In this document: in pieces, positions 41,710 to 50,399 of the stretch
How positions within the stretch are numbered: the first letter of the stretch is position 1
How the letters are laid out: each line of letters starts with the position of its first letter
DNA from: Arthrobacter sp. Y81
GTDB taxonomy: Bacteria > Actinomycetota > Actinomycetes > Actinomycetales > Micrococcaceae
NCBI RefSeq assembly: GCF_002929335.1
Contig: NZ_PJIL01000021.1
Coordinates: forward strand, 1-64,000
Direction of reading: 5' to 3'
Length of the DNA stretch: 64,000 bases
The notes under the pieces: model-generated
The model's database searches: none
The model's input: the letters and a program-made list of their open reading frames with translations, nothing else
Told to the model about the DNA's origin: nothing
Position numbers and translations under genes: made by a program

Positions 41710-42662
41710 GCACCACCACCCCGCCGCGGGAGCGGCCGAGGCAGGCGGCCGGACCGGCCTCCCATGCCAAGGCACCCGCAACGAACGGCAGGCACAGCCA
41801 GCGCTGGCTGGCCTGGATCTTCCTGGCCCCCACCATCCTCGGCATGGGCCTCTTCACCCTGATCCCGATCGTGGCCTCCGTAGTCCTGGCCTTCTTCCGC
41901 TGGGACATTATTTCGGCGCCGACCTTCGTGGGCTTCGACAACTTCTCCGAAGTGGTCCAGGACCCCACCGTCCGGGTGTCCTTCCTGAACACCATCCTGT
42001 TCGTGGTGGTGGCCGTGGCCTTCCAGCTGGGGCTCGCCCTGGCACTGGCCATCATGGTGCAGGAGAAGATGCCGGCCTGGCTGCGCGTTTTCTTCCGCTC
42101 GGCCTTCTTCTTCCCGCTGATCCTGTCCGCGGCCTCGGTTTCCATCTTCATGCGGTACCTCTTCAACGAGCAGTTCGGCGTGGTCAACTGGTTCCTGTCC
42201 CTCGTGGGCATCCCCGCGGTGCCGTGGCTGACCACGCCAGGCGGGTCCGCCGCCGTCGTGATCCTTGTCTACGTGTGGCAGAACTTCGGGTTCTCCTTCC
42301 TGCTGTTCATCGGCGGCCTGGCATCCATTCCCGTGGAGACATACGAAGCGGCGTCGATCGACGGCGCCACTGGCTGGCGCAGGCACCTCTACGTGACGCT
42401 GCCCCTGCTGAGCCCCACCACCCTCGTGGCCTCGGTGATGGCGATCATCAGCGCCCTGCAGGTGTTCGACCAGCCCTACGTGCTGACCCGCGGCGGCCCC
42501 GGCGACTCCACCCGCACCGCCGTCATGGTCATCTTTGAATCGGCCTTCCAGCGCCTCGAGTTCGGTCAGGCCTCCGCCATCGGCGTGCTTCTCACCCTGA
42601 TCATCATGGCCATTACGGCCGCGCAGTTCCGGCTCAGCAAACGATTCGTCTTCTACCAGTAA
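41706..42662 (+). CDS. Sugar ABC transporter permease (MalF type)
   Basis: 318 aa, overlapping the binding-protein gene by 4 bp (ATGA). Six membrane helices; EAA motif ETYEAASIDGATGWRRHLYV. A hydrophilic N terminus of about 30 residues precedes the first helix. It pairs with the following permease. Confidence 0.9.
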   Translation: MSTTTPPRERPRQAAGPASHAKAPATNGRHSQRWLAWIFLAPTILGMGLFTLIPIVASVVLAFFRWDIISAPTFVGFDNFSEVVQDPTVRVSFLNTILFVVVAVAFQLGLALALAIMVQEKMPAWLRVFFRSAFFFPLILSAASVSIFMRYLFNEQFGVVNWFLSLVGIPAVPWLTTPGGSAAVVILVYVWQNFGFSFLLFIGGLASIPVETYEAASIDGATGWRRHLYVTLPLLSPTTLVASVMAIISALQVFDQPYVLTRGGPGDSTRTAVMVIFESAFQRLEFGQASAIGVLLTLIIMAITAAQFRLSKRFVFYQ

Positions 42663-42670
42663 GGCCAGCC

Positions 42671-43573
42671 ATGACAACCACAACAGACCACGGCCTGGCT
42701 GGGCATTCCCCCCGGCTTTCCGAAGGCCTCCCGGAAACGTCTCCCAACCGGCGCAGGTTCAGCTGGAACTTCGCCATCCGCATCCTCCTGCTCCTGGTTG
42801 CGGCAACCCTGACACTTGGTCCGGTGCTGTGGACCCTTTCCACGTCGCTGCGGTCGCCGTCGGAATCCTTCAAGCTGCCGCCGTCGTTCTTCCCGTGGAA
42901 CCCCGATTTCACGTCCTACGGTGAAGTATTCCAGCAACTGAATATCTTCCTGCTCGTCCTCAACAGCGCCCTGGTGACCGGGCTGATCGCGGTGGGCCAG
43001 ATGGTGACCGCGGCGATGGCAGGCTACGCCTTCGCGCACCTGAAGTTCCGCGGCCGCGGCGCACTCTTCTCGATCGTGCTGGCCACCATGATGGTGCCGG
43101 TGCAGGTCACGATCGTGCCCGTCTTCATGCTGATCCGCGGCATGGGCCTCTCGGACACACTGCTGGCACTGATCCTGCCGGCCATTCCGACGGCGTTCGG
43201 CACCTTCCTGATGCGCCAGTACTTCATGGGGCTCCCCGCCGAGCTGGCCGAGGCCGCCTCGATCGACGGCGCCTCGCCCTGGCGGACGTTCCGTTCCGTA
43301 TATGCACCGCTGGCGATGCCCGGCATGGCGATCGTGGGAATCCTCGCATTCAACTTCCACTGGAACGAGTTCTTCCGCCCGCTCATCCTGACCATCTCCG
43401 AGCAGAATTTCACGCTCCCGCTGGGACTTGTCTCGCTCCAGGGCAACCTGGGAACCGGCAGCATCTCAGTGGTGCTCGCAGGCGTGGTCCTGTCCATGAT
43501 CCCGGCGCTGGTGGTCTTCATGTTCGGCCAGCGCGCACTCCAGGACGGCCTCACGGCCGGCACTGGAAAATAA
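42671..43573 (+). CDS. Sugar ABC transporter permease (MalG type)
   Basis: 300 aa, 8 bp after the first permease. EAA motif ELAEAASIDGASPWRTFRSV, six membrane helices, and the loop FFRPLILTISEQNFTLPLGL. It forms the transmembrane channel with the MalF-type partner. Confidence 0.9.
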   Translation: MTTTTDHGLAGHSPRLSEGLPETSPNRRRFSWNFAIRILLLLVAATLTLGPVLWTLSTSLRSPSESFKLPPSFFPWNPDFTSYGEVFQQLNIFLLVLNSALVTGLIAVGQMVTAAMAGYAFAHLKFRGRGALFSIVLATMMVPVQVTIVPVFMLIRGMGLSDTLLALILPAIPTAFGTFLMRQYFMGLPAELAEAASIDGASPWRTFRSVYAPLAMPGMAIVGILAFNFHWNEFFRPLILTISEQNFTLPLGLVSLQGNLGTGSISVVLAGVVLSMIPALVVFMFGQRALQDGLTAGTGK

Positions 43574-43598
43574 CCTCCTCACCGAAAGGCCCCCTGTT

Positions 43599-45047
43599 AT
43601 GCCCTCCCCGGACCTCGCCGCCGTGCGCTTCGACGACGTCGCCGCCGCCCACACTGATCCCGCCTTCCCGGGGTTCCACCCGCGTCCCGCGCAGGGCTGG
43701 ATCAACGATCCCAACGGCATCAGCTACATCAACGGCCGCTACCACGTGTTCTTCCAGTACAACCCGGACTCCGCCCGGCACCACAGGATCGCCTGGGGCC
43801 ACGTGAGCTCCGCCGACCTGGTGCGCTGGGAGGAACACCCGGTGGCGCTGCGTCCGCAGCAGGGCGGACCGGATGAGTACGGCTGCTGGACCGGTGTGGT
43901 GACGGACGACGGCGGTGTTCCCACCGCCGCGTACTCGGGCGTCCGCGGCGACGGGGGTCACTCCCAGGTGGTCATCGCCCGCGGCTCGGAGGATCTGGTC
44001 CACTGGGAGCAGACCGGCCACGTTGCGGCCTCGATGCCGAACGACGGGCAGGTCACCGCGGTGCGCGACCCGTTTATCTTCCGGTTCAACGGCAAGCGGT
44101 ACGCCATGCAGGGCGCAGGACTCGCCAGCGGGCACGCCGCACTGCTGCTGTACACGGTGGAGGACCTGTCCGACTGGAAGTACCAGGGCATCTGGCTGAC
44201 CTCGGAGAACCCGGTGGCTTCGGAGTTCACGCCCGCGGAGATCTGGGAATGCCCGCAGCTGGTGCGGGTGCCCGATTCCTCCGGGGACTCCGGGCCCTCC
44301 GGGTCCCGGTCCGCGGGGGAGTCCGCAGGCGACGCCGGCACCTGGCTGATGATGTTCTCGCTCTGGCTCTCAGGTGACGCGCACGAACACGCCAACGGCG
44401 TGGGACACCTGGTCGGCTCCCTGACCGAGGACCCGGCGACCGGACTGCCGGTCTTCACGCCCCGCGGCGGCGGGAAGTCCGACCTCGGGCGCGACTTCTA
44501 CGCGCCCCAGATCGTGGCGCTGGAGGACCGGGCCCTGCTGTGGGGCTGGGCCAATGAAGGGCCGGGCCGCGACGGACGCCGCGGCCGCAGCCAGGACGAA
44601 ATAGACGCCGCCGGCTGGGCCGGGGTCCTGACCTTCCCGCGTGAACTCTCCGTGGTCGACGGCGCCCTGGCCGTCAGCCCTGCCCCCGAGGTCGACGCCT
44701 ACCGTGGTGCGCTGACGGCCAGCCAGGCGGCAGGATCCGTTGTACTGCCTCCGTTTGCTGAAGCCTTGGTTACTGCCGGTGTGGCTACTGGCGGCGGGGC
44801 CGGCGGCGGGAACACCGCCGTCGAACTCCTGCTCGTGGGCGACGGGGGCCGCCAGACAGTGTTCAGCGGAACCATCGAGCCGGGGGAGGAGCTGCGGGTC
44901 TTCGTGGATGCCTCAGTGGTGGAGGTCTACCGCGCCGGTTCCGTGGCCACAACGCTGCGGGCCTACCCGGTTGCGGGGGAAGAGTGGCAGCTGCACCTTC
45001 CGTCCGGCGCCACGGCTGACGTCTGGGAACTGAAGCAGCCTAAATAG
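43599..45047 (+). CDS. Glycoside hydrolase family 32 (fructan/sucrose hydrolase)
   Basis: 482 aa. The nucleophile motif is GWINDPNGISY, the transition-state motif AVRDPFIF and the acid/base EIWECPQL. There is no signal peptide, so it cleaves sugars imported by the ABC system in the cytosol (beta-fructofuranosidase type). It is last in the LacI-controlled operon. A short Ser/Gly/Pro insertion is present near residue 230. Confidence 0.92.
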   Translation: MPSPDLAAVRFDDVAAAHTDPAFPGFHPRPAQGWINDPNGISYINGRYHVFFQYNPDSARHHRIAWGHVSSADLVRWEEHPVALRPQQGGPDEYGCWTGVVTDDGGVPTAAYSGVRGDGGHSQVVIARGSEDLVHWEQTGHVAASMPNDGQVTAVRDPFIFRFNGKRYAMQGAGLASGHAALLLYTVEDLSDWKYQGIWLTSENPVASEFTPAEIWECPQLVRVPDSSGDSGPSGSRSAGESAGDAGTWLMMFSLWLSGDAHEHANGVGHLVGSLTEDPATGLPVFTPRGGGKSDLGRDFYAPQIVALEDRALLWGWANEGPGRDGRRGRSQDEIDAAGWAGVLTFPRELSVVDGALAVSPAPEVDAYRGALTASQAAGSVVLPPFAEALVTAGVATGGGAGGGNTAVELLLVGDGGRQTVFSGTIEPGEELRVFVDASVVEVYRAGSVATTLRAYPVAGEEWQLHLPSGATADVWELKQPK

Positions 45048-45067
45048 CGGACGGCGGTACTTAGCGG

Positions 45068-45093
45068 CGGCGGCACTCAGCTGGGTGCCGCCG
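45068..45093. terminator. Bidirectional hairpin between GH32 and LacI genes
   Basis: CGGCGGCAC (45068-45076) pairs with GTGCCGCCG (45085-45093) around TCAGCTGG. The convergent genes end at 45047 and 45137. There is no T tract. Confidence 0.5.
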
Positions 45094-45136
45094 TCGTGCC
45101 GTTCGGCCGCGGTGCCGCCGTCGCAGGCGGCGGGAA

Positions 45137-46201
45137 TCAGCTGCGGCCCGCCGGTGCGGGCGCCGTGGACTCCCTGATTACGAGGCGGCAGGGGACCAAG
45201 GTCTCGAGGCCGTCAACTCGCGCAGGTTCCGAACCGCCGTCGCCCTCGATCCGTTCCAACAGCTGGGTCATGGCCGCGGCTCCCATTTCTCGAAGCGGCA
45301 GGGCCATGGTGGTGAGCGCGGGGACCATGGTATCGGCGATGTGCAATTCGTCGTCGTAGCCCATGATCGAGAGGTCGCCGGGTACGTTGAGGCCCAGGCG
45401 GGCGGCGGCCAGCATGACGCCGATGGCGACGCGGTCGTTGCCGGCCATGATGGCGGTGGGCCGCTCGGCGGGCGACGCGCCGTCGAGCAGTTTCATGGCG
45501 CCGTGGAATCCGTCGTCAATGTCCCATCCGGCGAAGCTGATCCGGTCTTCCCGGACCGGAAGGTGGCGCCCGGAGTAGGCCTCGCGATAGCCGGCGACGC
45601 GAAGGGGTGCGGCCGAGGCTTTGGCGGGGCCGGCCACCATGGCGATATCGCGGTGGCCCAGCTCCAGCAGGTGGTTGGCGGCTTCCCTGCCGCCGCGCAC
45701 TTCGTCCGGGATCACGTGGGATAGGGCCGGCGCCGGGGCGCTGTCGAAGCAGTTGGCCAGGACCGACGGAACCCGAAGCATCCCCGGCGGCACCTCCAAG
45801 CGCTTTAGACCCTCCGTGACGTACATGAGTCCCTCCACCTGCCGGTCCAGAAGGGTCTCCACGGCGCTCTCATCCCGGGCGGCGTCGAACTCCGTGTCCA
45901 TGGCTACGGTGACAAAGCCGCGGCTGCGTGCGACGTCGTCGGCCCCGCCAATGATGTTCCCGTCAAAGGCGCTGACGACCACGTGGTCCGACACGATCCC
46001 GATCACCCGTGACTGCTGGTTGCGCAGGCTCAGGGCAATCTTGTTCGGAGAGTAGTTGAGCGCGGCGGCTGCTTCCCGGATGCGCTGCTGGCTTTCGAGG
46101 GCAACATTGCCGTCGCCCCGCCCGTTGAGCACGAGCGACACAGCGCTGCGCGAGACACCCGCCAGCTTGGCGACGTCCAGTGCGGTGGCCTTACGGTTCA
46201 T
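45137..46201 (-). CDS. LacI-family transcriptional repressor of the fructan operon
   Basis: About 354 aa. The helix-turn-helix is ATALDVAKLAGVSRSAVSLV, and the C-terminal periplasmic-binding-like domain follows (GIVSDHVVVSAFDGN). Start ATG 46201 with GGAGGA 7 nt upstream; a longer frame starts at 46228. It converges on the GH32 gene, and its own upstream region has a CTAACTCGTGTGAG site at 46247-46260, so autoregulation is likely. Confidence 0.92.
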   Translation of the reverse strand: MNRKATALDVAKLAGVSRSAVSLVLNGRGDGNVALESQQRIREAAAALNYSPNKIALSLRNQQSRVIGIVSDHVVVSAFDGNIIGGADDVARSRGFVTVAMDTEFDAARDESAVETLLDRQVEGLMYVTEGLKRLEVPPGMLRVPSVLANCFDSAPAPALSHVIPDEVRGGREAANHLLELGHRDIAMVAGPAKASAAPLRVAGYREAYSGRHLPVREDRISFAGWDIDDGFHGAMKLLDGASPAERPTAIMAGNDRVAIGVMLAAARLGLNVPGDLSIMGYDDELHIADTMVPALTTMALPLREMGAAAMTQLLERIEGDGGSEPARVDGLETLVPCRLVIRESTAPAPAGRS

Positions 46202-46274
46202 GGGCTGATCCTCCGGGTGGGAAAACACTGCTTTGCTGCAGTTTACCTAACTCGTGTGAGCTGGTGCTCGCCCT

Positions 46275-46481
46275 GCGATCCTCTCTCACTTCCTGTCGGT
46301 TTTCCTGCGACGCTCTCTCACTTCCTGGGGGAAATTCTGCGATCCTCTCTCACTTCCCGGGGGATATTCTGCAACGCTCTCTCACTTCGCCGAAGGAAGT
46401 GAGAGAGCGTTGGGGTTTGGGGTGAAGGAAGTGAGAGAGCGTTGGGGTTTGGGGTGCAGGAAGTGAGAGAGCGTTGGGGTT
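46275..46481. repeat. Family A repeat array, site 5 (7 units)
   Basis: Four reverse units (about 46275, 46308, 46341 and 46372) then three forward units (about 46393, 46424 and 46457) with TTGGGGTTTGGGG spacers. It lies in the divergent gap between the LacI gene and menD, so it cannot be simply a terminator. Confidence 0.85.
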
Positions 46482-46498
46482 GATGGGAGACTGGATTG

Positions 46499-48361
46499 GT
46501 GACTTCCGAGAACCCGCTGGACCCGCTCAATGCTTATGCAGCCGCCGACGACGCCCCTCTTTCCGAAGGTGACGCCACCGGCGCTCCGGCCGAAGCAGCT
46601 CCGGCCGAAGCATCACAGGACACCCACGGCGACGCGGATAGCGGCACGCGCACCGACGCGGCGCAGGGCACGCTGACCGCTATCGAGGCTTCCCGGATTG
46701 CCGTGTCCGCCCTGCTCGACGGCGGCGTCCGGTATGTAGTGGTCTCGCCGGGTTCGCGGTCAGCACCCATGGCCTATGCGCTCGCCGAAGCCGACGCCGC
46801 CGGCCGTGTGGAACTCCTGGTCCGGATCGATGAGCGCTCCGCCGGGTTCACTGCCCTGGGCCTTGCCCTGTCCACGGGAGCGCCGGCCGCTGTCCTCACC
46901 ACGTCCGGGACCGCCGTCGGGAACCTCATGCCGGCCGTCATGGAGGCCAACCACGCCGCCGTGCCGCTGGTGGTGCTGTCCGCTGACCGGCCCGACGAAC
47001 TGCGCGGCACCGGCGCCAACCAGACCACCGTCCAGCTGGACCTCTTCGGCGAGCACGTGCGGTTCGCCGCCGACGTCCCCGCGGGCACCGACCCGGAACG
47101 CGCCGTGGAGACCGCCCTCAGCGCCGCCACCGGCGTGTTTGAAGACGTCGCGCCCGGGCCCGTCCAGCTGAACCTGGCCTTCCGTGATCCGCTGGTCCCC
47201 GCCGCGAACGACCACCTGCCGGAAGCTACGGGCCGGAGGACGTGGAGGATCGGACGCGGCCCGGAGCCCATGACCCTGCCGCCGGCACCCGCCACGCTGG
47301 AGGAACGGCGCACCGTGGTGCTGGCCGGGCACGACGCCGGTCCGGCCGCCGAGGCCTTCGCCCGCGCCCACGGCCTGCCGCTGCTCGCCGAACCGTCCTC
47401 CAACTCACGCTTTGGCCCCAATGCCGTGGGCCCGTACCGGCTCCTGCTGGAGCACTTCGGCCCGGATTCCGCCCAGCCGATCGAGCGAGTGGTCCTGTTT
47501 GGCCGGCCGACCCTGTCCCGCCCGGTCTCCGCGCTGCTGTCACGTGCCGACGTCCCGTCCGCCCTCTACCAGCCGGTACCCGTGGCCTGGTTCGAACCGG
47601 GCCGGCGGACGGAACTCCCGCTGGACAACCTTGCGGACCTCGCCTACTTCTCCGGCCGCGGCTCCTCGGCGTGGCTGGATGCCTGGCTGCTGGCCGGTGC
47701 CGCCGCGCAGCACGCGCTGGACCAGGTGCTGTCCGGAGAAACAGCGGCGACCGGGCCGTCCGTCGGCGCGCTGGTGTGGAAGCATGCGCGCGGGCAGCTG
47801 ATGCTGGGGTCCTCCAACGGCATCCGGGACGTGGACCTCGCGGGTCAGCCCCTGCCCGAACCGCAGGCCACGGTGTTCGCCAACCGCGGCCTCGCCGGGA
47901 TCGACGGCACCATCTCCACCGCCACCGGCATCGCCTGGGGCGGCCGGCAGGAAACCACCCTCCTGCTAGGCGACGTTACCTTCCTGCACGACGCCGGCGG
48001 CCTCCTCCTGGGTTTCGCCGAGAACGATCCCCTTCTGCGCATCGTGGTCCTGAACGACGCCGGCGGGGCCATCTTCAACCTCCTGGAACACGGAGCCGTG
48101 CAGGAAGCCGGAACGTACGGGAACGCCGTCGAGCGCCTCTTCGGCACCCCCCACACAGTGGACATCGCGGCACTCGCCGCAGCGTACGGCGTCGGACACT
48201 GCGCGGTAAGTACGACGGCGGAACTCGCCGAGGCGCTTGCTGCACCGCCGTCGGGGCGCACCATCATTGAGGTCCGCACCGACCGGAAGGGCCTCCGGGA
48301 GCTGCACGGACGCATCAAGGCCGCAGTGGCGGAAGCAGTCCGCGGCGTACTGGCCCCGTAG
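46499..48361 (+). CDS. menD: SEPHCHC synthase
   Basis: About 620 aa, ThDP-dependent. VVVSPGSRSAPMAYAL and NRGLAGIDGTISTATGIAWG are the MenD signatures, and LLGDVTFLHDAGGLL with VVLNDAGGAIFNLL supplies the ThDP/Mg site. It makes SEPHCHC from isochorismate and 2-oxoglutarate in menaquinone synthesis. GTG 46499 is favoured (GGGAG 9 nt upstream) over TTG 46496. An Ala/Glu-rich N-terminal tail of about 45 residues is unusual. Confidence 0.92.
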   Translation: MTSENPLDPLNAYAAADDAPLSEGDATGAPAEAAPAEASQDTHGDADSGTRTDAAQGTLTAIEASRIAVSALLDGGVRYVVVSPGSRSAPMAYALAEADAAGRVELLVRIDERSAGFTALGLALSTGAPAAVLTTSGTAVGNLMPAVMEANHAAVPLVVLSADRPDELRGTGANQTTVQLDLFGEHVRFAADVPAGTDPERAVETALSAATGVFEDVAPGPVQLNLAFRDPLVPAANDHLPEATGRRTWRIGRGPEPMTLPPAPATLEERRTVVLAGHDAGPAAEAFARAHGLPLLAEPSSNSRFGPNAVGPYRLLLEHFGPDSAQPIERVVLFGRPTLSRPVSALLSRADVPSALYQPVPVAWFEPGRRTELPLDNLADLAYFSGRGSSAWLDAWLLAGAAAQHALDQVLSGETAATGPSVGALVWKHARGQLMLGSSNGIRDVDLAGQPLPEPQATVFANRGLAGIDGTISTATGIAWGGRQETTLLLGDVTFLHDAGGLLLGFAENDPLLRIVVLNDAGGAIFNLLEHGAVQEAGTYGNAVERLFGTPHTVDIAALAAAYGVGHCAVSTTAELAEALAAPPSGRTIIEVRTDRKGLRELHGRIKAAVAEAVRGVLAP

Positions 48362-48383
48362 GATACGCCGCCCAAATGGGCCT

Positions 48384-48446
48384 GCGAGGCGCAAATGTGC
48401 TGGCGCGCCCGGAATAACCCGTGCGCCGGCACATTTGCGCGTCGAA
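48384..48446. repeat. Palindrome upstream of the first DUF559 gene (type C)
   Basis: The left arm (48384-48412, containing GGCGCAAATGTGCTGGCGC) pairs with the right arm (48418-48446, containing GCGCCGGCACATTTGCGC) around a short loop. The right end GTCGAAG leads directly to a TTTTCCACA box. Confidence 0.8.
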
Positions 48447-48458
48447 GGGCGGGAGGGG

Positions 48459-48467
48459 TTTTCCACA
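48459..48467 (+). promoter_or_regulatory. DnaA-box-like 9-mer before the first DUF559 gene
   Basis: TTTTCCACA, one mismatch from TTATCCACA or TTGTCCACA, ends 52 nt before the ATG at 48520. The second DUF559 gene has TTGTCCACA with 51 nt between it and its ATG. Confidence 0.45.
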
Positions 48468-48519
48468 TAAGGAGCATTCGTCCCTAGAGTCTGCGGCGTG
48501 CCCCTGCCAGCCTGAAGGC

Positions 48520-49494
48520 ATGACGGACCTCCCACCCCTCCTCCTTGCCCGTGACTGCGGGCTGCATGGGCTTTCTGCCAAGGACCTCGCGAAGCAGGTT
48601 CGCTCCGGCGCCCTGATGCGGATCCGCCATGGTGTTTATACGGACGGGGCAGCCTGGCGTGAACTGAAAGAGTGGCAAAAGTACGGGCTGCGGATCCGCG
48701 CCGCTGCGGAAATGTTCGAAAAGCCCACCATTTTTGCCAGGCACTCGGCGGCAAGCGTCTGGGGCGTTCCCACCATCGGCGTAGGACACCCTGTTCAAGC
48801 GCTGGCCCTGACCAACGACGGCGGGAGGTCGCGGGCGGGTGTAAGGCGCCACTTCGCTGCCCCTTCCGGCCTGGAAGTGGTCCGGCGGGACGGGTTGCTG
48901 GTCACATCCCGTGTCCGCACCGTCCTGGATCTGGCGGCGTTCACCCCGTTCGCTGAGGCTGTCGTCCCGCTGGACCATGTGCTTAGACCCCACGCTGCCG
49001 CAAAGTTGTCCGCCCTGAGCAAGGACGATCTCCGGGCGGCAGCCGGATCAATCTATAGCGCGGCCAGACAGCGCAGGATCCACGCGGCCCTGGACTTCGC
49101 TGATGCCCGGTCCGGTTCGGCGGGCGAGTCGTATAGCCGTTCACTCCTTCATCTTGCGGGGTTTGAAGCGCCGGTCCTCCAGCAGGAATTTAGGGATGAA
49201 CAGGGTTTGGTTGGCTACTCCGACTTCTATTGGAAGCGGGCAAGGGTGGTTGGTGAGTTTGACGGCGAGGAGAAGTACCTCAAGCCGGAGTATCTCAGGG
49301 GCCGCACGCCGTCCCAGGTTGTGGTCGAAGAAAAGTACCGCGAGGACCGGATCCGCGCTCTCGGGTTCACGGTGGTTCGGTGGGTGTGGGCCGATCTGAT
49401 GCTGCCGGGCCGGCTGGAACGCAAGGTGGCAGCGGCCGGCGTGCCCCGCCGTCGGACGCGTTCTGCAGTTCTCGACGCGCAAAAGGTCCCGTGA
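48520..49494 (+). CDS. AbiEi-like winged helix plus DUF559 nuclease-like protein 1
   Basis: 324 aa from ATG 48520; the longer frame from 48421 runs through the upstream palindrome and is unlikely. Residues 1-50 resemble the AbiEi antitoxin wHTH (CGLHGLSAKDLAKQVRSGAL, MRIRHGVYTD). The C-terminal 130 residues match the Vsr/DUF559 PD-(D/E)XK pattern: SGSAGESYSRSLLHLAGF, VGYSDFYWKRARVVGEFDGE, then VVEEKYREDRIRALGF. A DNA nuclease or nickase is inferred. The last codons contain TCGACGCGCAAA, an exact inverted copy of 12 bp at 48434-48445. No toxin gene is adjacent. Confidence 0.82.
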   Translation: MTDLPPLLLARDCGLHGLSAKDLAKQVRSGALMRIRHGVYTDGAAWRELKEWQKYGLRIRAAAEMFEKPTIFARHSAASVWGVPTIGVGHPVQALALTNDGGRSRAGVRRHFAAPSGLEVVRRDGLLVTSRVRTVLDLAAFTPFAEAVVPLDHVLRPHAAAKLSALSKDDLRAAAGSIYSAARQRRIHAALDFADARSGSAGESYSRSLLHLAGFEAPVLQQEFRDEQGLVGYSDFYWKRARVVGEFDGEEKYLKPEYLRGRTPSQVVVEEKYREDRIRALGFTVVRWVWADLMLPGRLERKVAAAGVPRRRTRSAVLDAQKVP

Positions 49495-49498
49495 CGCC

Positions 49499-49544
49499 CA
49501 AATGCCTTGGCGCACCCGGAATTCCGGGTGCGCCAAGGCATTTG
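49499..49544. repeat. Perfect 23-bp palindrome downstream of the first DUF559 gene (type C)
   Basis: The arms 49499-49521 and 49522-49544 are perfectly complementary with no loop, centred on GGAATTCC. It continues into GCGTGTCGAAAGTGC. It lies between convergent genes (DUF559 and the amino-acid ABC ATPase) and may also act as a terminator. Confidence 0.85.
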
Positions 49545-49590
49545 CGTGTCGAAAGTGCGTGCGCGTCCGGAGGCCGGAAGCGGGCAAAAC

Positions 49591-50388
49591 CTACTTGGAG
49601 ATGTCGATGTGCGTCGGGTCCAGGACGCGCTTCAGGAATTCCTTGGTGCGGGACTGCTTGGGGGCGCTGATGACCTGCTCGGCCACGCCTTCCTCCACCA
49701 CAACGCCGCCGTCCATGAAGACCACGCGGTCGGCCACTTCGCGGGCGAAGCCCATCTCGTGGGTCACCACCAGCATGGTCATGCCTTCCTTGGCCAGGTT
49801 TCGCATGACGGACAGCACGTCGCCCACGGTTTCCGGGTCGAGGGCGGAGGTGGGCTCATCGAACAGCATGAGCTCAGGGTCCATGCTGAGGGCACGGGCA
49901 ATGGCCACGCGCTGCTGCTGGCCGCCGGAAAGCTGGTCCGGGAAACGGTCTGCCAGGTGGCCCAGGCCCACGCGTTCCAGGTTGGCGCGCGCCACCTTGT
50001 CCGCCTCGGCCTGCGGGCGCTTGAGCACCTTGGTCTGGGCGATGGTGCAGTTCTGCTGGGCGTTCAGGTGCGGGAACAGGTTGAACTGCTGGAACACCAT
50101 GCCCACCTTGCGGCGCATCTTGTCGATGTCCACATCGGGGTTAGTGGCCTCGAAACCGCCCACGTGGATGGTTCCCTCGTTGGGCTGCTCGAGCAGGTTC
50201 ACGCAGCGCAGCAGGGTGGACTTGCCGGAACCGGACGGGCCGATCAGGCAGACAACCTCGCCGGGGGAGACCTCCAGGCTGATGCCCTTGAGGACTTCGT
50301 TGGAGCCGTAGGACTTGCGGAGGTCCTTGAGGGAAACCCCGGCGGCATGCACGGCAGTATTGCGGGCGTTGTTTTCGACGTCGTTCAT
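49591..50388 (-). CDS. Polar amino-acid ABC transporter ATPase
   Basis: 265 aa. Walker A GPSGSGKST, signature LSGGQQQR, Walker B LMLFDEPTSALDPE. Start ATG 50388 with AGGCAGGAC upstream. It powers the permease next to it (11 bp apart). GlnQ/ArtP-like; the exact amino acid is not evident. Confidence 0.92.
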   Translation of the reverse strand: MNDVENNARNTAVHAAGVSLKDLRKSYGSNEVLKGISLEVSPGEVVCLIGPSGSGKSTLLRCVNLLEQPNEGTIHVGGFEATNPDVDIDKMRRKVGMVFQQFNLFPHLNAQQNCTIAQTKVLKRPQAEADKVARANLERVGLGHLADRFPDQLSGGQQQRVAIARALSMDPELMLFDEPTSALDPETVGDVLSVMRNLAKEGMTMLVVTHEMGFAREVADRVVFMDGGVVVEEGVAEQVISAPKQSRTKEFLKRVLDPTHIDISK

Positions 50389-50399
50389 GACTGTCCTGC

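Noticed and set aside
17870..46481. Family A arrays as CRISPR
   Set aside because: Units are inverted relative to each other, spacers are short and similar, repeats are degenerate, and there are no cas genes.
48520..49494. Complete AbiE-type toxin-antitoxin system
   Set aside because: Only the AbiEi-like wHTH is present and it is fused to a DUF559 domain. No AbiEii nucleotidyltransferase toxin gene is adjacent, nor at the second locus.
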